Origin: JAWKHR01 sp041394725 | GTDB taxonomy: Bacteria > Acidobacteriota > Vicinamibacteria > Vicinamibacterales > SCN-69-37 | Assembly: GCA_041394725.1 (NCBI GenBank) | Contig: JAWKHR010000023.1 | Location: forward strand, 38,502 to 102,501 | Length of the DNA stretch: 64,000 nucleotides | Direction: 5' to 3' | Part shown: piece by piece, positions 7,754 to 17,999 of the stretch | Layout: the number at the start of each line of letters is the position of its first letter | Numbering within the stretch: position 1 is the stretch's first letter | Program-made: the position numbers and the translations under genes | Notes under the pieces: generated by a model | The model's input: the letters and a program-made list of their open reading frames with translations, nothing else | What the model was told of the DNA's origin: nothing | Database searches by the model: none

Positions 7754-9858
7754 TTACGCTCTTCCCACGAAGACCGCGGCCGATCGCCCGGGCAGGCGCC
7801 ACGACGCGCCGGGTGCGACATGGTGCGCCGGGCCGTCGGGATCGGCGGTGTCGATGGCGCGTTCCCAGCGCGCCGGGTCGCCCGTCGCCGGCAGGTGGAA
7901 GTCCACGGGGGCGGGCGCGGCGTTGAGCAGGATGAGCAGCGTGTCGCCCGTGATCGGCGCGCCGGTCGGGCCCGCCTCGAGGATCGCCTGGCCGTCGAGC
8001 AGCACGCCGATCGCGCGGCGCGTGCCGTCGGCCCAGTCGGCCTCGTCGAACTCGCCGCCCTCGGGCCGGAGCCAGCGGACGTCGGCCCAGTCGCCGCGCC
8101 GGCCGAGCAGGAACCGCCGGCGCCGGAGCACGGGCTGGCGCGCGCGCAGGGCGAGCAGCCGCGCGACGAAGTCGCGGAACCGGCGCGCCTCGTCGTCCTG
8201 CGCCCACGGCGTCCAGCTGAGCGGCGAATCCTGGCAGTAAGCGTTGTTGTTGCCGCGCTGCGTGCGGCCCACCTCGTCGCCGCCCGAGAGCATCGGCACG
8301 CCCTGCGAGATGGCCAGCGTGAGCATGAAGTTGCGGCGCTGGCGGCGGCGCAGGTCGGCGATCGCCGGGTCGTCGGTCGGGCCCTCGACGCCGCCGTTCC
8401 AGCTCAGGTTGTTCGGGTCGCCGTCGCGGTTGTCCTCGAGGTTCGCCTCGTTGTGCTTCTCGTTGTAGGCGACCAGGTCGGCCAGCGTGAAGCCGTCGTG
8501 CGAGGTCACGAAGTTGATGCTCGCGTGCGGCAGACGGCCGGACGCGTTGTAGAGATCGCTGCTGCCGGCCACGCGCGTGGCGAACTCGGGCAGCAGGCCC
8601 GCGTCGCCGCGCCAGAAGCGGCGGACCGCATCGCGGTAGCGGCCGTTCCACTCCGTCCATCCGGGCGGGAAGTTGCCCACCTGGTAGCCGCCCTCGCCGA
8701 CGTCCCAGGGCTCGGCGATGAGCTTCACCTGCGAGATCACGGGGTCCTGGCCGATCACGTCGAAGAACGACGACAGGCGGTCCACCTCGTGCAGCTCGCG
8801 CGCGAGCGCCGAGGCGAGGTCGAACCGGAAGCCGTCCACGTGCATCTCGAGGACCCAGTAGCGCAGGCTGTCCATCAGCATCTGCAGCACGTGCGGCGTC
8901 TGCATGTTGAGCGTGTTGCCGCAGCCGGTGAAGTCCTGGTAGCGCGACGGGCGGCCCGGCATCAGCCGGTAGTAGCTCGCGTTGTCGATGCCGCGCCACG
9001 AGAGCGTCGGCCCCGTCTGGTCGCCTTCCGCGGTGTGGTTGTAGACGACGTCGAGGATGACCTCGATGCCGGCCGCGTGCAGGGCGCGGACCATCGACTT
9101 GAACTCCTGCACCGCGTCGAGCGGCGACCCGCCGGCCATCAGCCGCAGGTCGGGCGCGAAGTAGGACAGCGTGTTGTAGCCCCAGTAGTTGGTGAGGCCC
9201 CGCTGCACGAGCGCCCACTCGTCCGCGTGATGGTGGATGGGCATGAGCTCGACTGCGGTCACGCCGAGCGCCGTGAGGTGCCGGATGGCCGGGGCGGACG
9301 CGAGGCCGCGGTAGGTGCCGCGGAGGGCGGGGTCGATCTCGGGTGCAGCCGGGTGAAGCCCTTGACGTGCAGCTCGTAGATGACCGTGTCGCACCAGGGC
9401 GTCCGTGGCGGGCGGTCGTCGCCCCAGTCGAACGCGGGATCGACCACCGCCGCGAGGGGCGCGAAGGCCGCGCTGTCGGACGGATCGGGCAGGCCGTCGC
9501 CGTCGGTGCCCGGCGCGTGACCGAACAGCGCGTCGTGCCACGGATCGCCGGCCGATGAGCTTGGCGTAGCGGGTCGAGGACGACTTTCGCCGAGTTGAAC
9601 CGGTGGCCGGCGCCCGGCGCCACGGGCCCACGACGCGGTAGCCGTAGAGCTGGCCGGGACGCGCGTCGGGCAGGAAGGCGTGCCAGATGCGATCGGTGCG
9701 CTCGACGAGCGGAATGCGAGCTCGCTCCATCGTCGCGTCGGGCGTGTCGAAGGCAGAGCTGCACGCCGGTGGCGTACTCGGAGAACAGGGCGAAGTTGAC
9801 GCCCGATCCATCCCAGGTCGCGCCGAGCGGATAGGAGCGCGCCGGGCCACACGCGCAT
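7754..9858 (-). CDS. glgX: Glycogen debranching enzyme GlgX (several frameshifts near the 5' end)
   Basis: GlgX/isoamylase-type GH13 enzymes hydrolyse alpha-1,6 branches of glycogen. The intact part (about 7754-9340) shows the GH13 motifs: DVVYNHTAEGD, the nucleophile region GFRFDLASALA, the acid LIAEPWDVG and the transition-state stabiliser FVTSHDGFTL. Upstream, the protein signal hops between all three minus frames about six times between 9340 and 9840. Conserved pieces are still readable: MRVWPG at 9858-9841, then YPLGATWDGSGVNFALFSE, FDTPDATMERARIPLVERT, VVLDP, YAKLIGR, and HDALFGHAPGTDGDGLPDP. I place the start at ATG 9858. The density of compensating indels in otherwise conserved codons points to local sequence errors. 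The gene is convergent with fabH. Confidence 0.88.
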
Positions 9859-9866
9859 GGGTCATT

Positions 9867-9988
9867 ATGGGGTCAGGTCTTGGATCGCAGCCTCGGACGG
9901 GTGACGATGACGGTTTTGCAATCGACCCGGCGGCCCGACAAATTGAAATCCCATCGCCCCCGGGCTGCGATCCAAGACCTGACCCCAT
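9867..9988. repeat. About 120-bp palindromic mobile repeat (GGGGTCAGGTCTTGG family), copy 1
   Basis: The ends are a 26-bp inverted repeat: ATGGGGTCAGGTCTTGGATC onward at 9867-9892, matched in reverse at about 9963-9988. The inner part is less symmetric but retains related AATTTGTCGGGC/AATCGACCCGGC segments. The same outer arms bound the element at 23592-23705. Layout and end sequence resemble REP doublets mobilised in trans by REP-associated tyrosine transposases; that assignment is from memory of the family and no transposase gene lies in the window. The right end (CCCCATG) overlaps the start codon of the DUF4112 gene. Confidence 0.75.
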
Positions 9989-10433
9989 GCTCCCGTTCCT
10001 CCGCCACTGGGCCGAACTCCTCGACGACCGCTTCGTCATCCCCGGCACGAACATCCGGTTCGGCCTCGATCCGATCCTCTCGCTGATCCCAGGCATCGGT
10101 GACCTGGCCAGTCCCGCGTACACCGTGCTGCTCCTCGTGCAGGCGCTGCATCAGCGCGTGCCGAAGGCGGTGATGGTCCGGATGGTGATCAACGCGCTCC
10201 TCGACGCGCTCATCGGCGCGGTGCCGGTCGCGGGCAACATCGGCGACATCTTCTGGCGCGCCAACACCCGCAACCTCGCCCTGCTCGAGCGCCACGCGCG
10301 CCCGGGCGTCCCGCCGACGACGATCGACCTGCTGTTTCTCTGGGGCGTGGTGCTGGTCTTCGGCGTGCTGATCGCGGTGCCGTTCTTCCTGGCGCTGTGG
10401 CTCTACCTGCTCGTGTGGACGTGGCTGCGGTGA
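9987..10433 (+). CDS. DUF4112 family small membrane protein
   Basis: The 148-residue protein matches DUF4112: an N-terminal LLDDRFVIPGTNIRFGLDP motif, the IPGIGDLAS segment, the VPVAGNIGDIFWRANTRN motif and a long C-terminal hydrophobic region (about residues 112-147). The function of the family is unknown. The ATG at 9987 is inside the end of the palindromic repeat at 9867-9988 and no Shine-Dalgarno is visible, so expression may depend on the element or on an unrecognised start. An open frame continues upstream to 9687 but it translates antisense glgX and repeat DNA. The gene overlaps the in-frame GTG at 10430 that could start queA. Confidence 0.85.
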   Translation: MLPFLRHWAELLDDRFVIPGTNIRFGLDPILSLIPGIGDLASPAYTVLLLVQALHQRVPKAVMVRMVINALLDALIGAVPVAGNIGDIFWRANTRNLALLERHARPGVPPTTIDLLFLWGVVLVFGVLIAVPFFLALWLYLLVWTWLR

Positions 10434-10444
10434 GCGCGCCGCCG

Positions 10445-11560
10445 ATGCGCGTTGACGCCTTCGACTTCGATCTTCCGGCTTCGCAGATTGCCCAGCAGCC
10501 CCGCCCGCGCGGCGACTCGCGCCTGCTGGTCGTGGACCGCGCGGCCGCGACCTGGCGCGACGCCTCGATCCGCGACCTCCCGTCGATCCTCACGCCCGGC
10601 GACCTGCTCGTCGTCAACGACACGAAGGTGTTCCCCGCGCGCCTGCTCGGCCGCCGCGATCCGTCGGGCGGTGCGGTGGAGTGCCTGCTCCTGGAACGCG
10701 AGGCCGAGCCCGGCGTCTGGCAGGCCCTCGTGCACCCCGGCCAGAAGCTCAAGCCCGGCACGAAGTTCATCGTCGAGGACCCCGCCCGCGCGCCGGGCCT
10801 CGCGATCCAAGGCGAGATCCTGGACCGCCTCTACTTCGGCCGCCGCCGCGTCCGCCTGTCAGCGGACGACCGGACTGCTCCTCGTGACCCCCGGACCCCG
10901 AACCCCCAGGACCCTGGGACCCTGGGACCTGGGGACCCTCTGGACCTGGCGGTGGACCGCCTCGGCCACGTCCCCCTGCCGCCCTACATCCACCGGGCCG
11001 ACACCGCGGCCGATCGCGAGCGCTACCAGACGATCTATGCCCGTGCGCGCGGGTCGATCGCGGCGCCGACCGCCGGCCTTCACTTCGACGACGCGCTGCT
11101 CGCGTCGCTCGACGCGGCCGGCATCCGGCGCGCGGCGATTACGCTGCACGTGGGCTACGGCACGTTCAAGCCGGTGCGGGTGGACGAAGTCGAGGCGCAC
11201 ACCGTCGACCCGGAGCGGTACGCCGTGCCGCCGGCCACGGCCGACGCAATCGCGCGGGCGAAGGCCGAGGGCCGGCGGGTGATCGCCGTCGGCACGACCA
11301 CGACCCGCGCGCTCGAACACGCGGCCGCGCGCACCGGCCGCGTCGAGGCGGGCGTGGGGCAGACCTCGCTCTTCATCCGTCCCGGCCACACGTTCCGCGC
11401 CATCGACGGCCTGCTGACCAACTTCCACCTGCCGCGGTCGTCCCTCCTCATGCTGGTCGCCGCCTTCGCCGGCCACGACCTCACGATGGCCGCCTACCGC
11501 GACGCGGTGGCGAGAGGGTTCCGGTTCTACAGCTACGGGGATGCGATGGTGATCCTGTAG
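10445..11560 (+). CDS. queA: S-adenosylmethionine:tRNA ribosyltransferase-isomerase QueA with an internal repeat-derived insert
   Basis: QueA transfers and isomerises the ribosyl moiety of SAM onto preQ1-modified tRNA, making epoxyqueuosine. The protein (371 residues from ATG 10445) begins MRVDAFDFDLPASQIAQQP as usual for QueA and retains VVNDTKVFPARL, GHVPLPPYIHR, RGSIAAPTAGLHF, HVGYGTFKPVR and TNFHLPRSSLLMLVAAFAG. Between the RVRLS region and GHVPLPPYI, about 28 residues (roughly 140-168, rich in Pro, Asp, Gly, Thr) are encoded by a GGGTCC-type heptamer repeat, replacing the short loop normally found there. The reading frame is maintained. An in-frame GTG at 10430 overlapping the upstream stop is an alternative start. 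Confidence 0.95.
   Translation: MRVDAFDFDLPASQIAQQPRPRGDSRLLVVDRAAATWRDASIRDLPSILTPGDLLVVNDTKVFPARLLGRRDPSGGAVECLLLEREAEPGVWQALVHPGQKLKPGTKFIVEDPARAPGLAIQGEILDRLYFGRRRVRLSADDRTAPRDPRTPNPQDPGTLGPGDPLDLAVDRLGHVPLPPYIHRADTAADRERYQTIYARARGSIAAPTAGLHFDDALLASLDAAGIRRAAITLHVGYGTFKPVRVDEVEAHTVDPERYAVPPATADAIARAKAEGRRVIAVGTTTTRALEHAAARTGRVEAGVGQTSLFIRPGHTFRAIDGLLTNFHLPRSSLLMLVAAFAGHDLTMAAYRDAVARGFRFYSYGDAMVIL
10883..10946 (+). repeat. GGACCCTGGG-type heptamer repeats inside queA
   Basis: The stretch reads as degenerate repeats of GGACCC/CTGGGA (for example AGGACCCTGGGACCCTGGGA at 10909-10928). The same word family occurs in noncoding DNA at 11571-11685, 27115-27166, 34425-34439 and 60784-60811, but here it is translated in frame within queA. 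Confidence 0.65.
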
Positions 11561-11570
11561 GACGTACCGG

Positions 11571-11685
11571 ACCTCGAGGACCAGGACCATCAGGGGCGGG
11601 GAGAGTCCTGAGGGTCCCAGGGTCCCAGGGGCCGGCGTCCTGGACCCTCAGGACCCTGGGCCCCTCGAGACCCTCGAGACCCTTG
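11571..11685. repeat. GGGTCCCA heptamer repeat block with inverted halves
   Basis: The gap between queA and the next gene is filled with GGGTCCCAGGGTCCCAGGGG on the left and the complementary TGGACCCTCAGGACCCTGGG type on the right, centred near 11635. The transcript could form a long imperfect hairpin and act as a terminator. It is followed by TTGATAAGCT, a possible -10 region for the 11700 gene. Confidence 0.65.
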
Positions 11686-11699
11686 ATAAGCTCTCCCCC

Positions 11700-12635
11700 G
11701 TGAAGTTCCCCTACGGCGACTTCGACCTGTCCGGCGTGCGCACCTATCCCCTGGCGTCGCGACCGAGCAAGGTCGGGCACGAGGCCTTCGCGCGCGCGTG
11801 GGATCCGGCCGGTGGACTCGCCGGCTGGGTCGAGGCGTTGCCCGACATCCTCGCGGCGCGCGATTTCAAGGCGATCGTCGCGGCGATGCGCGAGGCGCGG
11901 CGCGCCGATCGCGGGATCGTCTGGGGCCTCGGCGCCCACGTGATCAAGACCGGGCTCGGCCCGGTCGTCATCGACCTCATGGAGCGCGGCGACGTCTCGG
12001 CGCTCGCCTTCAACGGCGCGGGGATCATCCACGACTTCGAAGTCGCGATCGCCGGACGGACGTCCGAGGACGTCGACGCCGTCCTCGGCCCCGGCACCTT
12101 CGGCATGGCGGAGGAGACCGGGCGCGACCTGAACGACGCGATCCGCGACGGCGTCGGCCGCGGCCTCGGACTCGGCCGGTCGGTCGCCGAGCATCTGGCG
12201 GATCGCCGGCCGCCGTTCGCCCACCTCTCGATCCTCTGCGCGGCGGCGCGGCTCGACATCCCCGTCACCGTGCACGTCGCGGTCGGCACCGACGTGATCC
12301 ACATGCACGAGGCCGCGTCGGGCGAGGCGATCGGCGCGGGCAGCCTCCGCGACTTCCGCTGCTTCGTGTCGTTCGTCGCCGGCCTCGAGCGTGGCGTGTA
12401 CCTGAACTGGGGATCGGCCGTGCTCCTGCCCGAGGTCTTCCTCAAGGCCGTCTCCCTCGTCCGCAACCGCGGCCTGTCGCTCGACGGCCTGACGACGGTC
12501 AACGTGGACTTCCTGCGCCAGTACCGGCCCGAGACGAACGTCGTCCGGCGTCCCGTGGCCGGCACGGGGACCGGCTACTCGCTGACCGGCCACCACGAGC
12601 TGCTCCTGCCCCTGCTCGCCGCCGCCCTCCGGTAG
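11700..12635 (+). CDS. Conserved protein of unknown function, deoxyhypusine-synthase-like motifs
   Basis: The 311-residue protein has a GTG start at 11700. It shows an NGAGIIHDFEVAIAG motif near residue 105, a VHVAVGTDVIHMH motif near residue 198, and alternating alpha/beta pattern. The NGA-x-x-HD and GTD motifs recall the NAD-binding fold of deoxyhypusine synthase, but bacteria lack eIF5A and the match is only by eye. No neighbour gives a pathway. The TAG stop lies inside a perfect 35-bp tandem duplication (12614-12683), so the last four residues are a repeated sequence. I do not assign a function. Confidence 0.75.
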   Translation: MKFPYGDFDLSGVRTYPLASRPSKVGHEAFARAWDPAGGLAGWVEALPDILAARDFKAIVAAMREARRADRGIVWGLGAHVIKTGLGPVVIDLMERGDVSALAFNGAGIIHDFEVAIAGRTSEDVDAVLGPGTFGMAEETGRDLNDAIRDGVGRGLGLGRSVAEHLADRRPPFAHLSILCAAARLDIPVTVHVAVGTDVIHMHEAASGEAIGAGSLRDFRCFVSFVAGLERGVYLNWGSAVLLPEVFLKAVSLVRNRGLSLDGLTTVNVDFLRQYRPETNVVRRPVAGTGTGYSLTGHHELLLPLLAAALR

Positions 12636-12683
12636 CGCCGCCGCGGCCGCTCGCCGCCGCCCTCCGGTAGCGCCGCCGCGGCC
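12614..12683 (+). repeat. Perfect 35-bp tandem duplication spanning a stop codon
   Basis: The unit 12614-12648, beginning GCTCGCCGCCGCCCTCCGGT, is repeated exactly at 12649-12683. The first copy contains the gene's last codons and TAG; the second lies wholly outside the gene and contributes the left stem of the following terminator. This looks like a recent slippage or recombination event. Confidence 0.85.
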
Positions 12684-12692
12684 GGCGCTTTT
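12670..12692 (+). terminator. Rho-independent terminator-like hairpin
   Basis: GCGCCG (12670-12675) pairs with CGGCGC (12683-12688) across a CCGCGGC loop and is followed by TTTT. It sits after the 11700-12635 gene and before the tRNA. Confidence 0.55.
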
Positions 12693-12712
12693 GTCGTATG
12701 ATTTGGTGTTAC

Positions 12713-12789
12713 GCCGGTGTAGCTCAGCTGGTTAGAGCATGCGGCTCATATCCGCAGTGTCCGGGGTTCAAGTCCCTGCACCGGCACCA
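12713..12789 (+). tRNA. tRNA-Met (anticodon CAU)
   Basis: The cloverleaf is complete. The acceptor stem GCCGGTG pairs with CACCGGC. The D arm is GCTC-AGCTGGTTA-GAGC. The anticodon arm is TGCGG-CTCATAT-CCGCA with anticodon CAT, and the T arm is CGGGG-TTCAAGT-CCCTG. An encoded ACCA end closes at 12789. A TATGAT hexamer at 12697-12702 is a plausible -10. A CAU tRNA could also be the lysidine-modified tRNA-Ile2, the substrate of the downstream tilS product. The first acceptor pair G-C argues against initiator tRNA, but elongator-Met and Ile2 cannot be separated with certainty here. Confidence 0.95.
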
Positions 12790-12839
12790 ATTCTGATCGG
12801 GGCAGCCAGGCGCGGCTGGTTGCCCCGGTCGCACCGCTT

Positions 12840-14284
12840 TTGGCTTCTCGCCGCATCCTGTCCTCGGCGCGCGAACTCATCGCGCGCCATCGCCTGCTCG
12901 GTTCCGGTGACCGGGTCGCCATCGGTCTGTCCGGCGGATCCGACTCGGTCGCGCTCGCGCGTGCCCTGATCGACCTCGCGCGCGGCGCCCCGTGGACCAT
13001 CGCCGGCGTCGTGCACGTGCATCACGGCCTGCGCGGCGCGGAGGCCGACGACGACGAGACGTTCTGCCGGGCGCTGGCCGGCGGCTGGGGGTTGCCGATC
13101 GTGGTGGAGCACGTGGACGTCGGCGCCGGGGTCGCCGCCTCCGGCCGTTCCCTCGAGGTCGTGGCGCGCGAGCTGCGCTACGCCGCGTTCGAACGCGCGG
13201 TCTCCGCCATGCACGCGACGCGCGTGGCCACGGGCCACACGCAGGATGACCAGGCCGAGACCGTGCTGCTCCGCCTGCTGCGCGGCGCGGGTGCCCGCGG
13301 GCTCGGCGGCATTCGCGTGCGGCGCGGGCCCTACGTCCGCCCGCTGCTGGGATGCCGGCGCGCCGAGCTGCGGCAGTACCTCGCCGAGCTCGGCCAGCCC
13401 TATCGCGAGGACCTGTCGAACGACGACCGGTCGATCACCCGCAACCGGCTGCGACACGAGGTGCTGCCGGTGCTCGAGCGGTTCAGCCCGGGCGCGGTCC
13501 CGGCCCTGGCCCGCTGCGCGGCCCTGGCGGCCGACGACGAGGTCTTTCTGCAGGCGGCGGCAATCAAAGCGGCCTCCGGGATCGTCTTATCTGGTGAGGC
13601 GCCGCCCGGGAGCGTTCGTCTCGAGGCCCCGGCCCTGGCGGCGCTGCCTCTCGCGGTGGCCCGACGGGTCGTCCGCCATCTGGCCGATACCCTGGCAGGG
13701 GACATCCGCTGGTCGGCCGGGCACATTGATCAGGTCGTGGATCTCGCGCGCGACGGCCGCGGCCCCGGGCAGGTGGACCTCCCGGGGCTGGTGGCCGGCC
13801 GGCGGGGGCCGGTGTTGACGCTGCGCCGGGCCCTGGCCGCGCCCGAGGTGCCGGCGGTGTTCGAGCGGGCGCTGGCGGTGCCGGGCCGGGTCGAGGTGCC
13901 CGAGGCCGGGATCGCCATCGAGGCGACGATCGAGCCGCCGGCCGGCGGGGCGCCCCGCGATGGGACGTCCCCCGGGATGGGCACGGGCCGGACTGCCCGG
14001 CTCGTGCGGGTGGGACTGGCCGGCGTCGCGCTGCCGCTCGTCGTCCGGAGCCGTCGTCCGGGGGACCGGATGCGGCCGCTCGGCGCTCCCGGGCGTCGGA
14101 AATTGCAGGACGTGTTCGTGGACCGCAAGGTGCCACGCGAGGATCGGGATCGGGTGCCGCTCGTGGTGGACGCGGGCGGCCGAATCGTGTGGGCGGTCGG
14201 GGTCGCCCTGGCCGAGGGATGCCGCGTCACGGCGCCCGAGGCCGGCGTGGTAACCTTGAAATCGATTCCCCTGGTTGGAGAGCG

Positions 14285-14288
<4 letters not shown>
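12840..14288 (+). CDS. tilS: tRNA(Ile)-lysidine synthase TilS
   Basis: TilS attaches lysine to C34 of tRNA-Ile2(CAU) so that it reads AUA. The 482-residue protein has the PP-loop ATP pyrophosphatase motif GLSGGSDSVAL near residue 30, the HVHHGLRG motif, ATGHTQDDQAETVLLRLLRG, the RNRLRHEVLPVLE segment and a C-terminal TilS_C domain (RRPGDRMRPLGAPGRRKLQD). The start is TTG at 12840, 50 nt after a CAU tRNA. The stop overlaps the ftsH start (ATGA 14285-14288), and tilS-ftsH is a widely conserved pair. Confidence 0.96.
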
Positions 14289-16204
<1,916 letters not shown>

Positions 16205-16214
16205 CGACTCGACC

Positions 16215-16243
16215 GCGGGACGGAGCCCCCGGCTTCGTCCCGC
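16215..16243 (+). terminator. Strong hairpin after ftsH
   Basis: GCGGGACG-g-AGCC pairs with GGCT-t-CGTCCCGC around a CCC loop, directly after the ftsH stop. No T-run follows, so it may be an mRNA 3'-end stabiliser or weak terminator rather than a classical intrinsic terminator. Confidence 0.45.
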
Positions 16244-16259
16244 GCCGTTCCTGCCGTCC

Positions 16260-17168
16260 GTGAGTCCCGTCCCCAGCCCGCGCCGGCGCTTCGACCTGCC
16301 GCTGGCCGACGGCCGCGTGCTCGCCCTCGGCGAGCGCACGCTCGTCATGGGCATCCTCAACGTCACGCCCGACTCGTTCTCCGACGGCGGCGCGACCCTC
16401 GATCCCGACGCGGCCGTCGCCCACGCCCTGGCGATGGCGGAGGCCGGCGCGGACCTGATCGACGTCGGCGGCGAGTCCACGCGCCCCGGCGCCGCGCCGC
16501 TGCCGGCGGATGAGGAATGGCGACGCGTGGGTCCGGTGCTCGAGGCGTTGCGGGGACGCGTGGAGGTGCCACTCTCGATCGACACCTACAAGGCGGAGAT
16601 TGCCGAGCGCGCGCTCGCGCGCGGCGCGGCGATCGTCAACGACGTCAGCGCGCTCGCCTACGACCCGGGGCTGGCGGGCGTCGTCGCGCGCGCCGGCGCG
16701 CCGGTGATCCTCATGCATACGCGCGGGCGGTCCGCGGACATGTACGCCGCGGCGCGCTACGGCGACGTCGCGGCGGAGGTCGCCGCCGAGCTGCGCGTGC
16801 GCGCCGACGCCGCGCGCGCGGCGGGCATCCGCGCGGATCGCATCGTCCTGGACCCGGGCCTGGGGTTCGCCAAGCGGGCGGAGCACTCGCTGGCGGCGCT
16901 GGCGGGCCTGCCGGTGCTGGCCGCGCTCGGGTACCCGATGCTCTCCGGGCCGTCGCGCAAGTCGTTCCTCGTCGCCGGCCTGGGAGACGTCCCGCCCCCG
17001 TACCGTCTCTGGGGCACGGCTGCGGCGGTGACGGCGTCGGTCCTGCTCGGGGCCCACATCGTGCGGGTCCACGACGTCGCGCCGATGGTGCAGGTGGTCC
17101 GGGTCGCCGACGGACTCCTGCGACAGGGCCCGGCGGCCCGGGACGCGGGCGGCGGCCCCCCGGCCTGA
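16260..17168 (+). CDS. folP: Dihydropteroate synthase FolP
   Basis: FolP condenses p-aminobenzoate with dihydropterin diphosphate in folate synthesis. The 302-residue protein shows MGILNVTPDSFSDGG (residues 31-45), DVGGESTRPGA, VPLSIDTYKAE, IVNDVSA, VILMHTRG, DPGLGFAKRAEHSLA and SGPSRKSFL, all dihydropteroate synthase signatures. The first 20 residues (GTG start) extend beyond the core and the start could be slightly downstream. It is the second gene in the ftsH-folP-cdaA-cdaR-glmM-pdxJ run. Confidence 0.96.
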   Translation: MSPVPSPRRRFDLPLADGRVLALGERTLVMGILNVTPDSFSDGGATLDPDAAVAHALAMAEAGADLIDVGGESTRPGAAPLPADEEWRRVGPVLEALRGRVEVPLSIDTYKAEIAERALARGAAIVNDVSALAYDPGLAGVVARAGAPVILMHTRGRSADMYAAARYGDVAAEVAAELRVRADAARAAGIRADRIVLDPGLGFAKRAEHSLAALAGLPVLAALGYPMLSGPSRKSFLVAGLGDVPPPYRLWGTAAAVTASVLLGAHIVRVHDVAPMVQVVRVADGLLRQGPAARDAGGGPPA

Positions 17169-17183
17169 TATCTTCTTACCGGC

Positions 17184-17996
17184 GTGTCACAGCTCTCGGC
17201 GCTGTTCAATCGTCCGCCGCTCTCGCTGTGGGATGTCGTCGACATCCTGATCGTCTCGCTGCTCATCTACGAGGCGCTCAAGCTGATCCGCGGCACCCGG
17301 GCGATGCAGATGGCCATCGGGTCCGTCCTGGTCCTGGTGCTGTTCTATGCCTCGCGCCTGCTCCCGCTGCAGACCGTCGGCTGGCTGATCCAGCACCTGC
17401 TGACCTATGCGCCGTTCGCCGCCATCGTGCTGTTCCAGTCCGACATCCGCCGCGCGCTCTCGCACCTCGGGCGGACGCCGTTCTTCCGGTACTTCGCGCA
17501 GCAGGAGCGCGAGGCCGACGCGATCGAGGAGATCGTCACGGCGGCCACGCTCCTGGCGCAGTCCCGCATCGGCGCGATCGTCGCGATCGAGCGTGAGATC
17601 GGCCTGCGCAACTACGTCGAGAGCGGCATTCCGGTGGACGCGGCGGTGAGCTACGATCTGCTGACGACGATCTTCCAGCCGACGGCGCCGCTCCACGACG
17701 GCGCGGTGATCGTGCAGGAGGACCGGATCGCGGCGGCGGCGTGCTTCCTGCCGCTCACCGTCAGCCCGCGGCTCGACCGCGACCTCGGCACGCGGCACCG
17801 CGCGGCCATCGGCCTCACGGAGGAGTCGGACGCCATCGCCGTCATCGTCTCGGAGGAGCGCGGCGAGATTTCCCTCGCGCAGAACGGCCGGCTCGTGCGC
17901 GGGCTCTCGCCGGACACGCTGCGGCAGCGGCTGCTGGACCTGGTCCTGCAGCAGCGGACCCGCCCCGCCGAGCGCGGCACGCCGGAGATGGAGTAG
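17184..17996 (+). CDS. cdaA: Diadenylate cyclase CdaA (c-di-AMP synthase)
   Basis: CdaA makes cyclic di-AMP from two ATP and is membrane bound. The 270-residue protein has three N-terminal hydrophobic helices (within residues 10-90) and the DAC domain with the LHDGAVIV motif (DGA about residue 171) and GTRHRAAIG (RHR about residue 203). The start is a GTG. cdaR follows with a 3-nt gap and glmM after it; cdaA-cdaR-glmM is the conserved c-di-AMP module in which CdaR and GlmM modulate cyclase activity. Confidence 0.96.
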   Translation: MSQLSALFNRPPLSLWDVVDILIVSLLIYEALKLIRGTRAMQMAIGSVLVLVLFYASRLLPLQTVGWLIQHLLTYAPFAAIVLFQSDIRRALSHLGRTPFFRYFAQQEREADAIEEIVTAATLLAQSRIGAIVAIEREIGLRNYVESGIPVDAAVSYDLLTTIFQPTAPLHDGAVIVQEDRIAAAACFLPLTVSPRLDRDLGTRHRAAIGLTEESDAIAVIVSEERGEISLAQNGRLVRGLSPDTLRQRLLDLVLQQRTRPAERGTPEME

Positions 17997-17999
17997 GAC

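Noticed and set aside
9687..9986. N-terminal 100-residue extension of the DUF4112 protein
   Set aside because: It translates antisense glgX and the palindromic element; family members start near the ATG at 9987.
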